Positions 7,559 through 16,300 of a stretch of DNA of 32,294 bases are shown here, one piece after another. The position numbers and the translations under genes are program-made. The number at the start of each line of letters is the position of its first letter. The stretch's first letter is position 1. This DNA is from Fidelibacterota bacterium (GTDB lineage: Bacteria; Fidelibacterota; UBA2242). The notes below the pieces were generated by a model. That model saw only the letters and a program-made list of their open reading frames with translations. It was not told the origin of the DNA and did not search any database. Location: positions 1 to 32,294 of the forward strand of contig JAQUKI010000004.1 of NCBI GenBank assembly GCA_028719225.1, in the 5' to 3' direction.

Positions 7559-8356
7559 ATGAATTACGGTAGAAATATTTTCCTGACGACTCTTGGATTA
7601 ATCGTTTTGTCACTCTGTAGTTCAGCAGATTTGATTGCGCAAAATCCGAAAAACGACGGGAAATATTCCTATTCCTGTGGTGGAATCATACGCGGCGACA
7701 GGTCGATGAAAACGATTGCACTGATTTTTACAGGCGGTGATTTTTATGACGGCAGCGAGATTATTTTAAAAATCCTGAAAGAACGAAACATTCGTGCGAC
7801 ATTCTTTTTCACAGGCGATTTTTACCGGAATGCCGGAACACAGGAACTAATCCCGAAACTCGTTCAGGCGGGATATTATCTCGGGCCGCACTCGGATAAA
7901 CATTTGCTTTATTGTGCTTGGGAAAAACGCGATTCGTTGCTGGTCGATCGGGAGCAATTTCAATCCGATCTTCTGACGAATTACGAGGAGATGAAGCGCT
8001 TCGGAATCGACGAGAAATATCGCTACTTCATGCCGGCGTATGAATGGTACAACGATTCGGTAACGGTTTGGGCAAAGCAGATGGGCGTTACGTTGATCAA
8101 CTACTCGCCGGGAACGATTTCCAGTGCCGATTATACGATTCCATCCGAAAATAATTACCGACCGACCGACGCCATTTTCCAAAGTATTCTGGATTATGAA
8201 AAAAAAGATATAAATGGTCTAAACGGCTTCTTTCTGTTAACGCACATCGGGACGCATCCTGAAAGGGCGGACAAGTTATATTTTCGGCTTGGAGAACTAA
8301 TTGATATACTGATCTCGAAAGGCTACCGCTTTGTCAGGATCGATGAAATGTTTTAA
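7559..8356 (+). CDS. Secreted polysaccharide deacetylase (NodB-fold), variant TGGD motif
   Basis: A 265-residue protein. ATG 7559 is preceded by GAGAGG at a suitable distance; the upstream ATG 7508 would place residues before the signal peptide. Residues 1–27 are a Sec signal peptide. The NodB core follows: motif 1 is TGGD (58–61) in place of the usual TFDD, then IRATFFFTGDF, then motif 2 as His111-Ser-Asp-Lys-His115 (H-x3-H metal ligands), motif 3 FMPAYEW, and a late LLTHIGTH with His229. Asp61 with the two His could still form the Asp-His-His metal site. The family removes N- or O-acetyl groups from polysaccharides, here in the periplasm or outside the cell. It lies 13 bases before nagA, suggesting linked use of acetylated amino sugars. 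Confidence 0.85.
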   Translation: MNYGRNIFLTTLGLIVLSLCSSADLIAQNPKNDGKYSYSCGGIIRGDRSMKTIALIFTGGDFYDGSEIILKILKERNIRATFFFTGDFYRNAGTQELIPKLVQAGYYLGPHSDKHLLYCAWEKRDSLLVDREQFQSDLLTNYEEMKRFGIDEKYRYFMPAYEWYNDSVTVWAKQMGVTLINYSPGTISSADYTIPSENNYRPTDAIFQSILDYEKKDINGLNGFFLLTHIGTHPERADKLYFRLGELIDILISKGYRFVRIDEMF

Positions 8357-8369
8357 ACTTCGGGAAATT

Positions 8370-9527
8370 ATGAAAAATCAACTTTTAATTCGCAACTGCA
8401 AACTGTACGATTCGGAAAATCCGACTATGCCGACCGACGTTTCCATTTCCGACGGGAGAATTGTGGCAATCGGTAATACTTCAGAAAATGAAATTTACCA
8501 ACACGAAATCGATGCTGATGGTCGGATAATGATCCCGGGATTGATAGACATTCACATTCAGGGCGCGGGCGGTGCGGACATTTTGGATGGAACTGAAGAT
8601 GCACTGACGACAATGTCGCGCACATTAGCGCGTCTGGGAATCACCGGTTTTCTCGCGACAACCGTCGTCAAACCGACTGAAAAGAATCGTCACCTGCGTG
8701 TAGTTACGGAAAAAGTCGGTAAGGATCTCGGCGGCGCAACGATCCTTGGCATTCATCTCGAAGGGCCGTTCATCAATCCGGTCAAATGCGGTGGAATTTC
8801 CATTCAAAGTATTTATCCCCCGAAGGATAATTCGTTGGAAGAGATTCTTGAAATCACAGGCGAGACGCTGAAAATGATGACGATCGCACCGGAGATCGCC
8901 GGAAATCATGCAATTATCCGTAAGCTAATCAATGCAAATGTGATTCCGTCATTCGGACATTCAAACGCAAATTACGAAGAAGCGCGGGCGGGATTCGGGC
9001 TCGGGATTAACCACGTTACGCATATTTTTAATGCGATGCCATCACTGCATCACCGGTTTCCCGGTCCACTGACGGCGATATTTGAATCCGAAACGATCAC
9101 CGCCCAAATCATCAGCGACGGCGTTCATCTGCATCCGGGAATCATCGGCATGCTTTATCGGATTTTAGGGAAAGAACGTTGCATCTGCATCACAGATGGA
9201 ATTCAGGCAATGGGACTGCCGGACGGTCGGTACGTCTACAACGGCAAAGAATATGATTCAAAGGACGGCGCCGCCGCGTATCTCGACGGAACGCTCATTG
9301 GTACATCACTTAGTGTGCTGGAAATTGCCAAAAGGTTCATGCGGTTCACTAATTGTGATCTGAAAACAGCGATCAATACCGTTACGATCCAGGCGGCGAA
9401 GTTGCTTGGAATCGACAAATGGAAAGGTTCGCTGGAAACCGGCAAAGACGCCGACCTCGTTTTGATAAATCCGGACCTGTCCGTCTGGAAGACGATCATT
9501 GGCGGGAAAGTTTTTATTCCTTCCTAA
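8370..9527 (+). CDS. nagA: N-acetylglucosamine-6-phosphate deacetylase
   Basis: A 385-residue amidohydrolase. I chose ATG 8370, since upstream starts in frame (8331, 8343) lie inside the deacetylase gene. NagA marks: DIHIQG at the metal site (His62-x-Gln64), GIHLEGPF with metal ligand Glu131, GHSNA with His197, THIFNAM with His218, SDGVHLHP with His253, and catalytic Asp276 in ITDGIQAMG. It converts GlcNAc-6-phosphate to glucosamine-6-phosphate and acetate in the cytoplasm. The first motif is intermediate between the Bacillus H-x-H and E. coli Q-x-N forms, which suggests a single-metal enzyme (inference). No nagB is present in the window. It ends 15 bases from the convergent MBL gene. Confidence 0.95.
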   Translation: MKNQLLIRNCKLYDSENPTMPTDVSISDGRIVAIGNTSENEIYQHEIDADGRIMIPGLIDIHIQGAGGADILDGTEDALTTMSRTLARLGITGFLATTVVKPTEKNRHLRVVTEKVGKDLGGATILGIHLEGPFINPVKCGGISIQSIYPPKDNSLEEILEITGETLKMMTIAPEIAGNHAIIRKLINANVIPSFGHSNANYEEARAGFGLGINHVTHIFNAMPSLHHRFPGPLTAIFESETITAQIISDGVHLHPGIIGMLYRILGKERCICITDGIQAMGLPDGRYVYNGKEYDSKDGAAAYLDGTLIGTSLSVLEIAKRFMRFTNCDLKTAINTVTIQAAKLLGIDKWKGSLETGKDADLVLINPDLSVWKTIIGGKVFIPS

Positions 9528-9542
9528 AAATAATAAAGTCAT

Positions 9543-10358
9543 CTACCGACTAAGTAAGTCGGTCTGTTGTTCGGCCGATTTGTTCTTTTTGTCGATTTGA
9601 TTTTGATATAGTTTATACCATTTCGATGTGATGAGTTTGACAGCCGGAAACGGTTTTCCGTGCGCAGGATAAATCGTTTTTACGCCACTGTCCACGACTT
9701 TTTTCCAATTGTCGAAAACCTGTTCGATGTTTTCGCAGTAGATCGGGCGGTAACGAATGCCGGTCAACTTGAGAAAATTCATTGCCAAATCGCCGACGAA
9801 TGCGCATCCATCGTCCATTATAACCGACATGGAATCGTGCGAATGTCCCGGCGTCATCATAATTTGTCCGTGAATTCCGATTTTCCTCAACAGTTCATTG
9901 TCATCTCCGGCGATCAGAATATCGTTTTCTTTCAGGAAGACCTGCGGAAATTTAAAGTCGGGATGAATAAGCCGAAAAATCGGAAAAAGTTTTTTGATCC
10001 GGTTATTAACCGGGTGCATCGTATTTTCCGATTCTCCTTTTCGCAACCCGGCAGCGGACTCTTCATGGATGATCAGTTGGGCATTGGTGTATGTCCGCAT
10101 TTCCGCGATAAAACCGGCGTGGTCGTCGTGATGATGCGTCAGCAGGATGTATTTGATGTCAACGGTATTGACTCCGATGCGGTGGATTTCACGGATGAAT
10201 TTGCGGAATTTATGTTTGTATCCGGTGTCGATTAGTAGATATCCGTCTGGGCATTTCAGTAAATAGCTTTTGGTGATGCCGAGATTGAGCCTGTAGAACA
10301 AGCCGTTAATAAGCGGATTTTTGAGCCATGCCGTGGCTTGTTTCAGCAAATTATGCAC
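9543..10358 (-). CDS. MBL-fold metallo-hydrolase
   Basis: A 271-residue metallo-beta-lactamase-fold protein. The metal-binding HxHxDH motif is His75-His-His77-Asp-Asp79-His80, within LLTHHHDDHAG. Further ligands are in MTPGHSHDSM, the VGDLAMN aspartate and the terminal IYPAHGKPFP histidine, so a two-metal site looks complete. The substrate is unknown; the family includes glyoxalase II, lactonases and phosphodiesterases. The start is GTG 10358 with AAGGAA upstream. It is the last gene of the ROK–MFS–SIS–MBL minus-strand run, separated from the SIS gene by 74 bases that hold a small hairpin (TCTTTGG 10387–10393 and CCAAAGA 10399–10405) without a T-run. Confidence 0.85.
   Translation of the reverse strand: MHNLLKQATAWLKNPLINGLFYRLNLGITKSYLLKCPDGYLLIDTGYKHKFRKFIREIHRIGVNTVDIKYILLTHHHDDHAGFIAEMRTYTNAQLIIHEESAAGLRKGESENTMHPVNNRIKKLFPIFRLIHPDFKFPQVFLKENDILIAGDDNELLRKIGIHGQIMMTPGHSHDSMSVIMDDGCAFVGDLAMNFLKLTGIRYRPIYCENIEQVFDNWKKVVDSGVKTIYPAHGKPFPAVKLITSKWYKLYQNQIDKKNKSAEQQTDLLSR
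9545..9563. terminator. Possible shared terminator hairpin between nagA and the MBL gene
   Basis: A perfect 7-bp hairpin, ACCGACT (9545–9551) and AGTCGGT (9557–9563) with a five-base loop, lies between the convergent nagA and MBL genes and overlaps the last codons of the latter. On the minus strand it is followed by a T-rich stretch, on the plus strand it is not. A weak terminator candidate. Confidence 0.3.
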
Positions 10359-10432
10359 TGTCCGATCTTCCTTGTTGTTTCAATCTTCTTTGGAATTTCC
10401 AAAGATGTTTTCTGTTGAAATATAGTGAATAT

Positions 10433-11197
10433 TCAGACGCCGGCAATTCTCTTTTTGTACATCGCAAGTGCTTCTGAAAGCCGATCCTTCGCAGTCTTGT
10501 CACCGGGAACGTTATGCGATGGGTGAATGTAGAGTTTGACACCACGATCCGCGAGAATTTCCGCGACGGTCGTCACAGTCATCCAGACAGCGGTGACGAA
10601 AGCCATTGTCGAAACCGGACCGATTTTATCGAAGTGATTTTTTAAAGGAACGGACGCATCCTGAATCGGTACACAGGTATCGACCACGATATCTGCGAGA
10701 TCGAAGATCGTCTTTCCGCAGGAATGACGCGTCTGTTTGCCTTTTGCTTCCGCCGCCGAACCGAACGCGATGACAGTCATGCCGCGTTTTTTTGCTTCGA
10801 GAGCGATGTCGATATTGACGTTATTAATTCCGGTGTGTGAAAATATCCACATGCAGTCGCGCGGATCGAAATTGTAACCTTTCATGATTTCGATGCCATA
10901 GCCTTCGACGCGTTCGAGGAATACAAATTCATGGACGCTCATGCCGCCGACAATATTCGTGAAGAACGTGAGCGGAAGTTCGATCATCGGATGAAAACCG
11001 ACGAATCCTCCGATACGCGGGTACATCTCTTCGATCGGTAGTGTTGCATGTCCGCAACCGAACGTATGAACCCATCGACCTGATTCGATCGTATCCGCCA
11101 TCGCTTCGGCGGCTTTCTGGATATTTTCCATCTGTGTATTGTCAATTTTATCCATAATGGTTTTGGCGTTGTTTAGCCATTCTTTTGCTAATTGCAT
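10433..11197 (-). CDS. SIS-domain sugar-phosphate isomerase/binding protein (UPF0309-like)
   Basis: A 254-residue SIS-domain protein of the UPF0309 type. The sugar-phosphate-binding fold shows FGCGHA (46–51) as the first phosphate-loop and SHTGINNV (120–127) at the place of the usual S-x-S-G-x-T/N. A helical N-terminus, about residues 1–40, precedes the fold. SIS proteins isomerise or bind phosphosugars; with a ROK kinase, an MFS transporter and nearby NagA, an amino-sugar phosphate is the likely ligand. A role as the missing glucosamine-6-phosphate deaminase or isomerase is speculative. AAGGAG lies nine bases before ATG 11197, and the gene follows the MFS gene by 19 bases. Confidence 0.85.
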   Translation of the reverse strand: MQLAKEWLNNAKTIMDKIDNTQMENIQKAAEAMADTIESGRWVHTFGCGHATLPIEEMYPRIGGFVGFHPMIELPLTFFTNIVGGMSVHEFVFLERVEGYGIEIMKGYNFDPRDCMWIFSHTGINNVNIDIALEAKKRGMTVIAFGSAAEAKGKQTRHSCGKTIFDLADIVVDTCVPIQDASVPLKNHFDKIGPVSTMAFVTAVWMTVTTVAEILADRGVKLYIHPSHNVPGDKTAKDRLSEALAMYKKRIAGV

Positions 11198-11216
11198 GAT
11201 TTCGACTCCTTTATTT

Positions 11217-12377
11217 CTATATTTTTAATTTTGATAAAGTGCGTTTAGTAATTATACTGACCAGCACCAGCATGATTACGGCGCTGATTAAAATGACAGT
11301 CAAGTAATGTTCGATTCCATAGTTGTTGGAAATAACACCGACCGAATAATTCAAAACCGTATTTCCCAGTAAAGCGATCGTCAGGATGATGCTGAAAGCA
11401 GTTCCGGAATATTGTGCGTAGAGGTTTCCGGCATATCCGTAAAGTACGGGAAAAGCCGGTGAGAAACCGACACCGAACAACGTCAATCCAATGATTGCGA
11501 CCGTAAACGAGCCGGCAAATTTCAATATCAACGTGGCGCAGATAATGATTACAATGCAGACAAGCAGAATGATATAATCCCGAACTTTTGTCAATATGTA
11601 TCCGAGTAAAATCCGCGAAACCGTCATTCCCAGCATAACAAAAGATAGTGCGAACAAAGCGTCTTTTGATGTCAGTAACAAACTTTTTTCTAAATAGGTT
11701 GTCGACCAATTACTGACCATTCCTTCCATGCCGCTTTCAAAAAATAAGATAACGCCGATGAGAATAAGCGTGCCGTTCTTCAACAGGCTGAGACCTTGTT
11801 TAAGCGGAAAACCCTGTTTGTGTTTCGGTTCCGGGAAACGGATCAGTGAGAAAAAGACAATTGGTATGATGATCAACAGTCCAATGCACATCACGATTCG
11901 TTCCGTCGAAAAGTATTTTCCGAGAACGCCAACCAAAACCGGCATTCCGAGTGCGCCGATTCCAAAAAATACGCCCAGCAAACTCAGTTTGGCACCCTTT
12001 TCTTCGGTGCTGATGTCGGCGACGACCGCGTTTGTGCCGCCGTTGATTATCCCACCTCCAAATCCGATCAGGAGAAATGCGTAACGAAGTATTGAAAAAC
12101 TATTTGCCATGACGGTCATTTCGATGCCGATTAAGATCATGATCGCGGAAATAATCAGCATTCCCTTATATCCGTAACGATCACAAATTGGGCCGAAAAT
12201 CAGTGAACCAGCGAGAATCCCAAACGGCAATAAAGCGGCCAGTGAACCGACAGTCTGCGGATCGAGCCGAAATTTAGCGGTTAAAAATGTATTGATTGTT
12301 CCCAAAGAAATCATTACGATCCCAAACAACAACATGCCCAGACAAGCCGCCCAAAATACCAATTTCCTGTTATACAT
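11217..12377 (-). CDS. MFS transporter (probable sugar permease)
   Basis: A 386-residue inner-membrane protein with about twelve transmembrane helices, the normal size for the major facilitator superfamily. The loop between helices 2 and 3 reads FGPICDRYGYKG, matching the MFS G-x-x-x-D-R-x-G-R/Y signature, and the segment GFGGGIINGGTNAVVADIS resembles the FucP/NagP-type sugar permease subgroup. AGGA lies just before ATG 12377. It lies 38 bases after the ROK kinase gene and 19 before the SIS gene, so uptake of a sugar followed by phosphorylation and isomerisation is a natural reading. Substrate identity is inferred from context only. Confidence 0.85.
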   Translation of the reverse strand: MYNRKLVFWAACLGMLLFGIVMISLGTINTFLTAKFRLDPQTVGSLAALLPFGILAGSLIFGPICDRYGYKGMLIISAIMILIGIEMTVMANSFSILRYAFLLIGFGGGIINGGTNAVVADISTEEKGAKLSLLGVFFGIGALGMPVLVGVLGKYFSTERIVMCIGLLIIIPIVFFSLIRFPEPKHKQGFPLKQGLSLLKNGTLILIGVILFFESGMEGMVSNWSTTYLEKSLLLTSKDALFALSFVMLGMTVSRILLGYILTKVRDYIILLVCIVIIICATLILKFAGSFTVAIIGLTLFGVGFSPAFPVLYGYAGNLYAQYSGTAFSIILTIALLGNTVLNYSVGVISNNYGIEHYLTVILISAVIMLVLVSIITKRTLSKLKI

Positions 12378-12415
12378 AAATCCTCGTTGATAAGATTAAA
12401 TAATTTGTGTTCAAT

Positions 12416-13381
12416 TTATTTAGCAGATTCGATCTCCAACTGTGCCAGTCTTCCGGCGCCAAACAACCCGGCATCGCTGCCGAGAATACTGGCTTCGATG
12501 CTGACCTGATGTATGCTGATCGGTTGTGCCCATTTAAGCGCTTCTTTGCGAATTCGATCTATGAATTGTACCGCCGGTCCGAAAACGCCGCCGCCGAAGA
12601 TAATTTTTTCCGGATTGAACAGGCTGACGTAATTGGCGACTGCCATTCCCCAAAATTCAATGGCGGATTCCAGTGTCTGTTTGGCGATTGGATCATTTAA
12701 CGAAAAGCCATCAAAGACGTCGTGAGAGGTGATTTCTTCAATTGGTTTGTTGCGGAGGATTCCGGAATAATTTGGATTTTTCATTAGAAGTTCGCGAGCG
12801 ACCTTGCCGATGCCTTCGCCGGAAGCGTGATATTCAAAACAACCGCATGAAACATATTCCTGCTGAAATGGTCTGTCCAACGCCATCCATCCCGTCGCTC
12901 CCGCGATGTCATGGCTTCCGCGCAGAATTTTGCCGTCGATGAGAATACCGGCGCCGATGCCGGTTCCGACGGCAATGAAGATCGCATCCCGGCAACCTTT
13001 AGCGCAACCTTGCCATGTTTCGCCCAGAATATATGCCGCGCGATCACTGTCGATTTTGATGCGAATGGAAGAATCATTCAGGCTCGAAGTCAACTCGTCC
13101 AAAAGCGGATAATCCGTCCAGTCGGGAATATTCGGAGCCCAGACTTTTCCGGTCGATGCATAATAAATTCCGGGGATTGAAACGCCGATTGCGCGAATAG
13201 TCAGCCGATTTTCAGAGGCGTAATGCCTGAGCGAGGCGATCTGACCCAGGATTAATTCACCGACTTTTCCGCCGGCTCGTTTGTCTAAAGGCGAGATATT
13301 TCGATGAATGATTTTCCCGTTTTCGTCAAATATTGCTGCTGCGGATTTTGTACCGCCAAGGTCGATGCCTATAACTGCCAT
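12416..13381 (-). CDS. ROK-family sugar kinase lacking the usual zinc motif
   Basis: A 321-residue ROK protein with no DNA-binding N-terminus, so a kinase, not a repressor. The phosphate-binding loop is IDLGGTK (6–12), the catalytic Asp is Asp113 in SDRAAYILGE, and the second loop is AVGTGIGAG (137–145). The characteristic H-x(n)-C-x-C-G-x2-G-C-x-E zinc site is mostly absent: the histidine position reads GATGW (Trp165) and only Cys179-Gly-Cys181-Phe-Glu183 remains. Glu183, which contacts the sugar in relatives, is kept. It probably phosphorylates glucose, GlcNAc, ManNAc or a similar sugar delivered by the MFS transporter. AAAGGGATC lies before ATG 13381. First gene of the four-gene minus operon. 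Confidence 0.88.
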   Translation of the reverse strand: MAVIGIDLGGTKSAAAIFDENGKIIHRNISPLDKRAGGKVGELILGQIASLRHYASENRLTIRAIGVSIPGIYYASTGKVWAPNIPDWTDYPLLDELTSSLNDSSIRIKIDSDRAAYILGETWQGCAKGCRDAIFIAVGTGIGAGILIDGKILRGSHDIAGATGWMALDRPFQQEYVSCGCFEYHASGEGIGKVARELLMKNPNYSGILRNKPIEEITSHDVFDGFSLNDPIAKQTLESAIEFWGMAVANYVSLFNPEKIIFGGGVFGPAVQFIDRIRKEALKWAQPISIHQVSIEASILGSDAGLFGAGRLAQLEIESAK

Positions 13382-13511
13382 GAATGATCCCTTTCTGAAA
13401 AAGCATCGGATAATAATTCATTTTAAATAACCGGAAAAGAATATAGTCATGAACCTCGTTTTAAACAATACTGAAGTACCTTGCAGCGTGATCGGCATGA
13501 ATTCTGCAAAC

Positions 13512-13539
13512 GGTTATAAATCTCGGTGAGAGGTTATAA
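13512..13539. promoter_or_regulatory. Direct repeat GGTTATAA in the divergent ROK/CBM9 intergenic region
   Basis: Two copies of GGTTATAA (13512–13519 and 13532–13539) lie exactly 20 bases apart, about two helical turns, in the 231-base region between the divergent ROK and DUF5916 genes. The geometry suits a tandem activator or repressor site, but no protein is implicated. The rest of the region has no gene and no clear promoter. Confidence 0.25.
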
Positions 13540-13612
13540 GTCCGGCAACTTTTTAAAGAGATAGAACGTCTTTAGAACGCTATTTGTTTTGTTCACAAAC
13601 CCGGAGTAAAAA

Positions 13613-16276
13613 ATGAAAAAGTCGCTTTATTTCTGCTTCCTCCTATTAATTCCCTATAGCCTCTCTGCCAAGCTTTCCGATGAAGTTTTAAATAGGCTTC
13701 GTTCCCGCGAAACACACGCAGTGCGGTTGAATGAACAAAAAATCGAGGTTGATGGAAGGTTGGATGAAACAGTCTGGAATTCCTCAAATTGGAATGGAGA
13801 TTTTATTCAGCGAAATCCAAATGAAGGATCTCCGGTCAGTTTTCGCACCGAATTTGCAGTCGTTTATGACGAAAATTTTTTATATGTTGCAAGCAGGGCA
13901 TACGATCCGGAACCACAGAAAATAATTGCGATTTTATCTCGGCGTGATGATTATACAGAATCTGACTGGATGTATATTTCTATCGACAGTTATGATGATA
14001 ATCGAACGGCGTTTGAATTTGGGTTGAGTGCGGCCGGTGTTAAACATGATATTCGGCGGTATGATGATGAAAATATGGATGAGAGCTGGGATGCTGTTTG
14101 GGATGGAAAAGTTCAGATTGATTCACTGGGTTGGACGGCCGAATGGCGGATACCATTTCGAGAGTTGCGGTTTTCATCCGGAAAGGAAATGGCCTGGGGA
14201 CTTCAGTTCTATCGTGAAATTCCACGTCAGAACAATGAACTTGCCGTTTGGAATTTCTGGTCGCAGGCCGACGACGGATTTGTTTCCCGATATGGCTCGC
14301 TCAAAGGGCTGGGCGGAGTGCAGGTTCGTAAGCCGATCTATCTGATGCCTTATCTGGCGAATCGCGGTGATATATCCGAGAATTTGGTAAATTCCGCCCA
14401 TCGTAAAAATTACGATTTGCTGATGAATGTGGGCGGCGATGTCCGATATAGTAGTCCGCTGGGGCTGACACTGAATGCAACTATCAACCCGGATTTTGGA
14501 CAGGTGGAAGCAGATCCGGCTGATTTCAATTTAACTGAATTCGAAACATACTTTTCAGAGAAACGGCCGTTCTTCATGGAAGGCGCAAACATTTTGAGAT
14601 ATTCGTTGGGTTTTGGCGATGGTGATAACCAGAACAATTCGTTATTTTACTCACGCCGGATTGGACGCACACCACAAGGATGGGCGATTCAGGATCCGAA
14701 CAAATCAGTGGTTAGTATTTCACGTCCGGAAGGTACGAATATTCTTGGAGCAGTCAAGGTAACCGGAAAAACAACCCAAGGGCTCTCTCTTGGTTTGATG
14801 GAAGCGGTAACGACTGAAGAAAACGCTATTGTGTATTATGACGACGGTAGCAAAGATAAGTCTGTTATCGAACCCAAAACCAATTATGCTCTTGCACGTT
14901 TTCAACAGGATTATAACAATGGACAAACCAGTATCGGCGGGATTCTTACCGGCGTCAATCGTAAACTTAACAGAACCGGTATTAATTATCTGACCGAAGC
15001 GGCGTATACAGGAGGCTTGGATATCGATCATGACTTTTTCGACCGGAAATATTCATTTCAAGGTGCAGTGGCTTTTAGCCATATTCAAGGTGATACTCTG
15101 GCAATTCAGCGTGCCCAGAAAAATGCTTCCAGATATTTTAACCGCGTCGATGCGGAACATCTGGAATACGATCCGCAGGCGACAAGTCTTTCCGGTTATG
15201 CCATGAAAGCAATAGTTTCAAAAAATGAAGGACACCTCCGTGCGGCGCTGGGAACATTGGCATCCAGCCCGGGTTTTGAGATCAATGATCTCGGGTTTTT
15301 GCAGGAAGTGGATAATATTAATCAATTTTTATGGATGCAATATTATCTATGGGAGCCGACTAAATTTTACCGGAACTTGCGTGTCAATTTGAATCAGTGG
15401 ATGGACTACGACTTTGGTGGCGTGCGCAAATCATTTGGTGGTAATGTCAACGCGCATGTTGTTTTTCTCAACAATTGGGATGCCGGTGGCGGTCTCAATC
15501 GTTATTTACATGGAATGAATCCAAGTTATAACCGTGGAGGTCCAGCCATTTGCACTCCGGATGGATATGGTTGGTGGATGTACGTCGATTCGGATGCGCG
15601 GAAAAACCTGATCTTTGGCTTACAATACACAGGATCATATAATTCTGACAATGTTCGAATGGTTGGTCTTTATCCGACGATCGAGTGGCGTCCGAGAAAA
15701 AACCTAAAGTTTTCATCGGAATTCTCGATTGAAAAATTCAACGATACATGGGCTTGGATCGGTTCGGCAACCGACCTGAATTCTGAAAAACAATTCATTT
15801 GGGCATCACTGAACCAAAAAACCTTCGCTGTGACATTTCGCGCTGATTTAACGATTTCTACAAATCTATCGGTTCAGTACTACGCTCAGCCTTATTTCAC
15901 AGCCGGGAATTACTTCGATTATAAAGAATTGGCAGATGCACGAAATGTAGATTTTAATAAACGTTTTACTATGTTAAATAATGAAATTATTTATGATGAG
16001 TCAGTCGGAAAATATATTGTGGATCATGGAAATGACGGCACCACAGACTATTCTTTCCGAGGACAGGAAGACTTCAATTATAAGCAATTCCGATCAAATC
16101 TTGTCTTACGCTGGGAGTATATGACCGGATCGGTCGTGTATTTTGTTTGGTCTCAGGGTTTAACAGATTACGAAACTTTCAAACGGTTTGACCTTCCCAA
16201 AGATACCAAACGGCTGTTCGGAACAGCAGGAGACAATGTTTTAATGGTAAAGATCAGTCAATTATTGACCTTATAA
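13613..16276 (+). CDS. CBM9-like / DUF5916 outer-membrane protein
   Basis: An 887-residue secreted protein. Residues 1–19 are a Sec signal peptide. About 35–220 form a family-9-type carbohydrate-binding domain, seen in KIEVDGRLDETVW and NFLYVASRAYDPEP, followed by the calcium-site-like SWDAVWDGKV. The remaining roughly 650 residues match DUF5916, a beta-barrel-like domain. Its most conserved part is present: NPDFGQVEADPADFNL, then ETYFSEKRPFFMEG near residues 310–325. The function of DUF5916 is not established; the proteins are typical of FCB bacteria and of glycan or protein uptake settings, probably in the outer membrane. GGAG lies seven bases before ATG 13613. Transcribed alone: a strong terminator follows. 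Confidence 0.88.
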   Translation: MKKSLYFCFLLLIPYSLSAKLSDEVLNRLRSRETHAVRLNEQKIEVDGRLDETVWNSSNWNGDFIQRNPNEGSPVSFRTEFAVVYDENFLYVASRAYDPEPQKIIAILSRRDDYTESDWMYISIDSYDDNRTAFEFGLSAAGVKHDIRRYDDENMDESWDAVWDGKVQIDSLGWTAEWRIPFRELRFSSGKEMAWGLQFYREIPRQNNELAVWNFWSQADDGFVSRYGSLKGLGGVQVRKPIYLMPYLANRGDISENLVNSAHRKNYDLLMNVGGDVRYSSPLGLTLNATINPDFGQVEADPADFNLTEFETYFSEKRPFFMEGANILRYSLGFGDGDNQNNSLFYSRRIGRTPQGWAIQDPNKSVVSISRPEGTNILGAVKVTGKTTQGLSLGLMEAVTTEENAIVYYDDGSKDKSVIEPKTNYALARFQQDYNNGQTSIGGILTGVNRKLNRTGINYLTEAAYTGGLDIDHDFFDRKYSFQGAVAFSHIQGDTLAIQRAQKNASRYFNRVDAEHLEYDPQATSLSGYAMKAIVSKNEGHLRAALGTLASSPGFEINDLGFLQEVDNINQFLWMQYYLWEPTKFYRNLRVNLNQWMDYDFGGVRKSFGGNVNAHVVFLNNWDAGGGLNRYLHGMNPSYNRGGPAICTPDGYGWWMYVDSDARKNLIFGLQYTGSYNSDNVRMVGLYPTIEWRPRKNLKFSSEFSIEKFNDTWAWIGSATDLNSEKQFIWASLNQKTFAVTFRADLTISTNLSVQYYAQPYFTAGNYFDYKELADARNVDFNKRFTMLNNEIIYDESVGKYIVDHGNDGTTDYSFRGQEDFNYKQFRSNLVLRWEYMTGSVVYFVWSQGLTDYETFKRFDLPKDTKRLFGTAGDNVLMVKISQLLTL

Positions 16277-16300
16277 ATATCTCCTCTAAATGAAAAACGA

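Noticed and set aside
9660-10235. Plus-strand 191-residue reading frame
   Set aside because: It is wholly antisense to the MBL gene, which has a complete metal motif; the frame has no family features.
11728-12084. Plus-strand 118-residue reading frame
   Set aside because: Antisense to the MFS gene; its Pro- and Ser-rich content is the expected shadow of membrane-helix codons.
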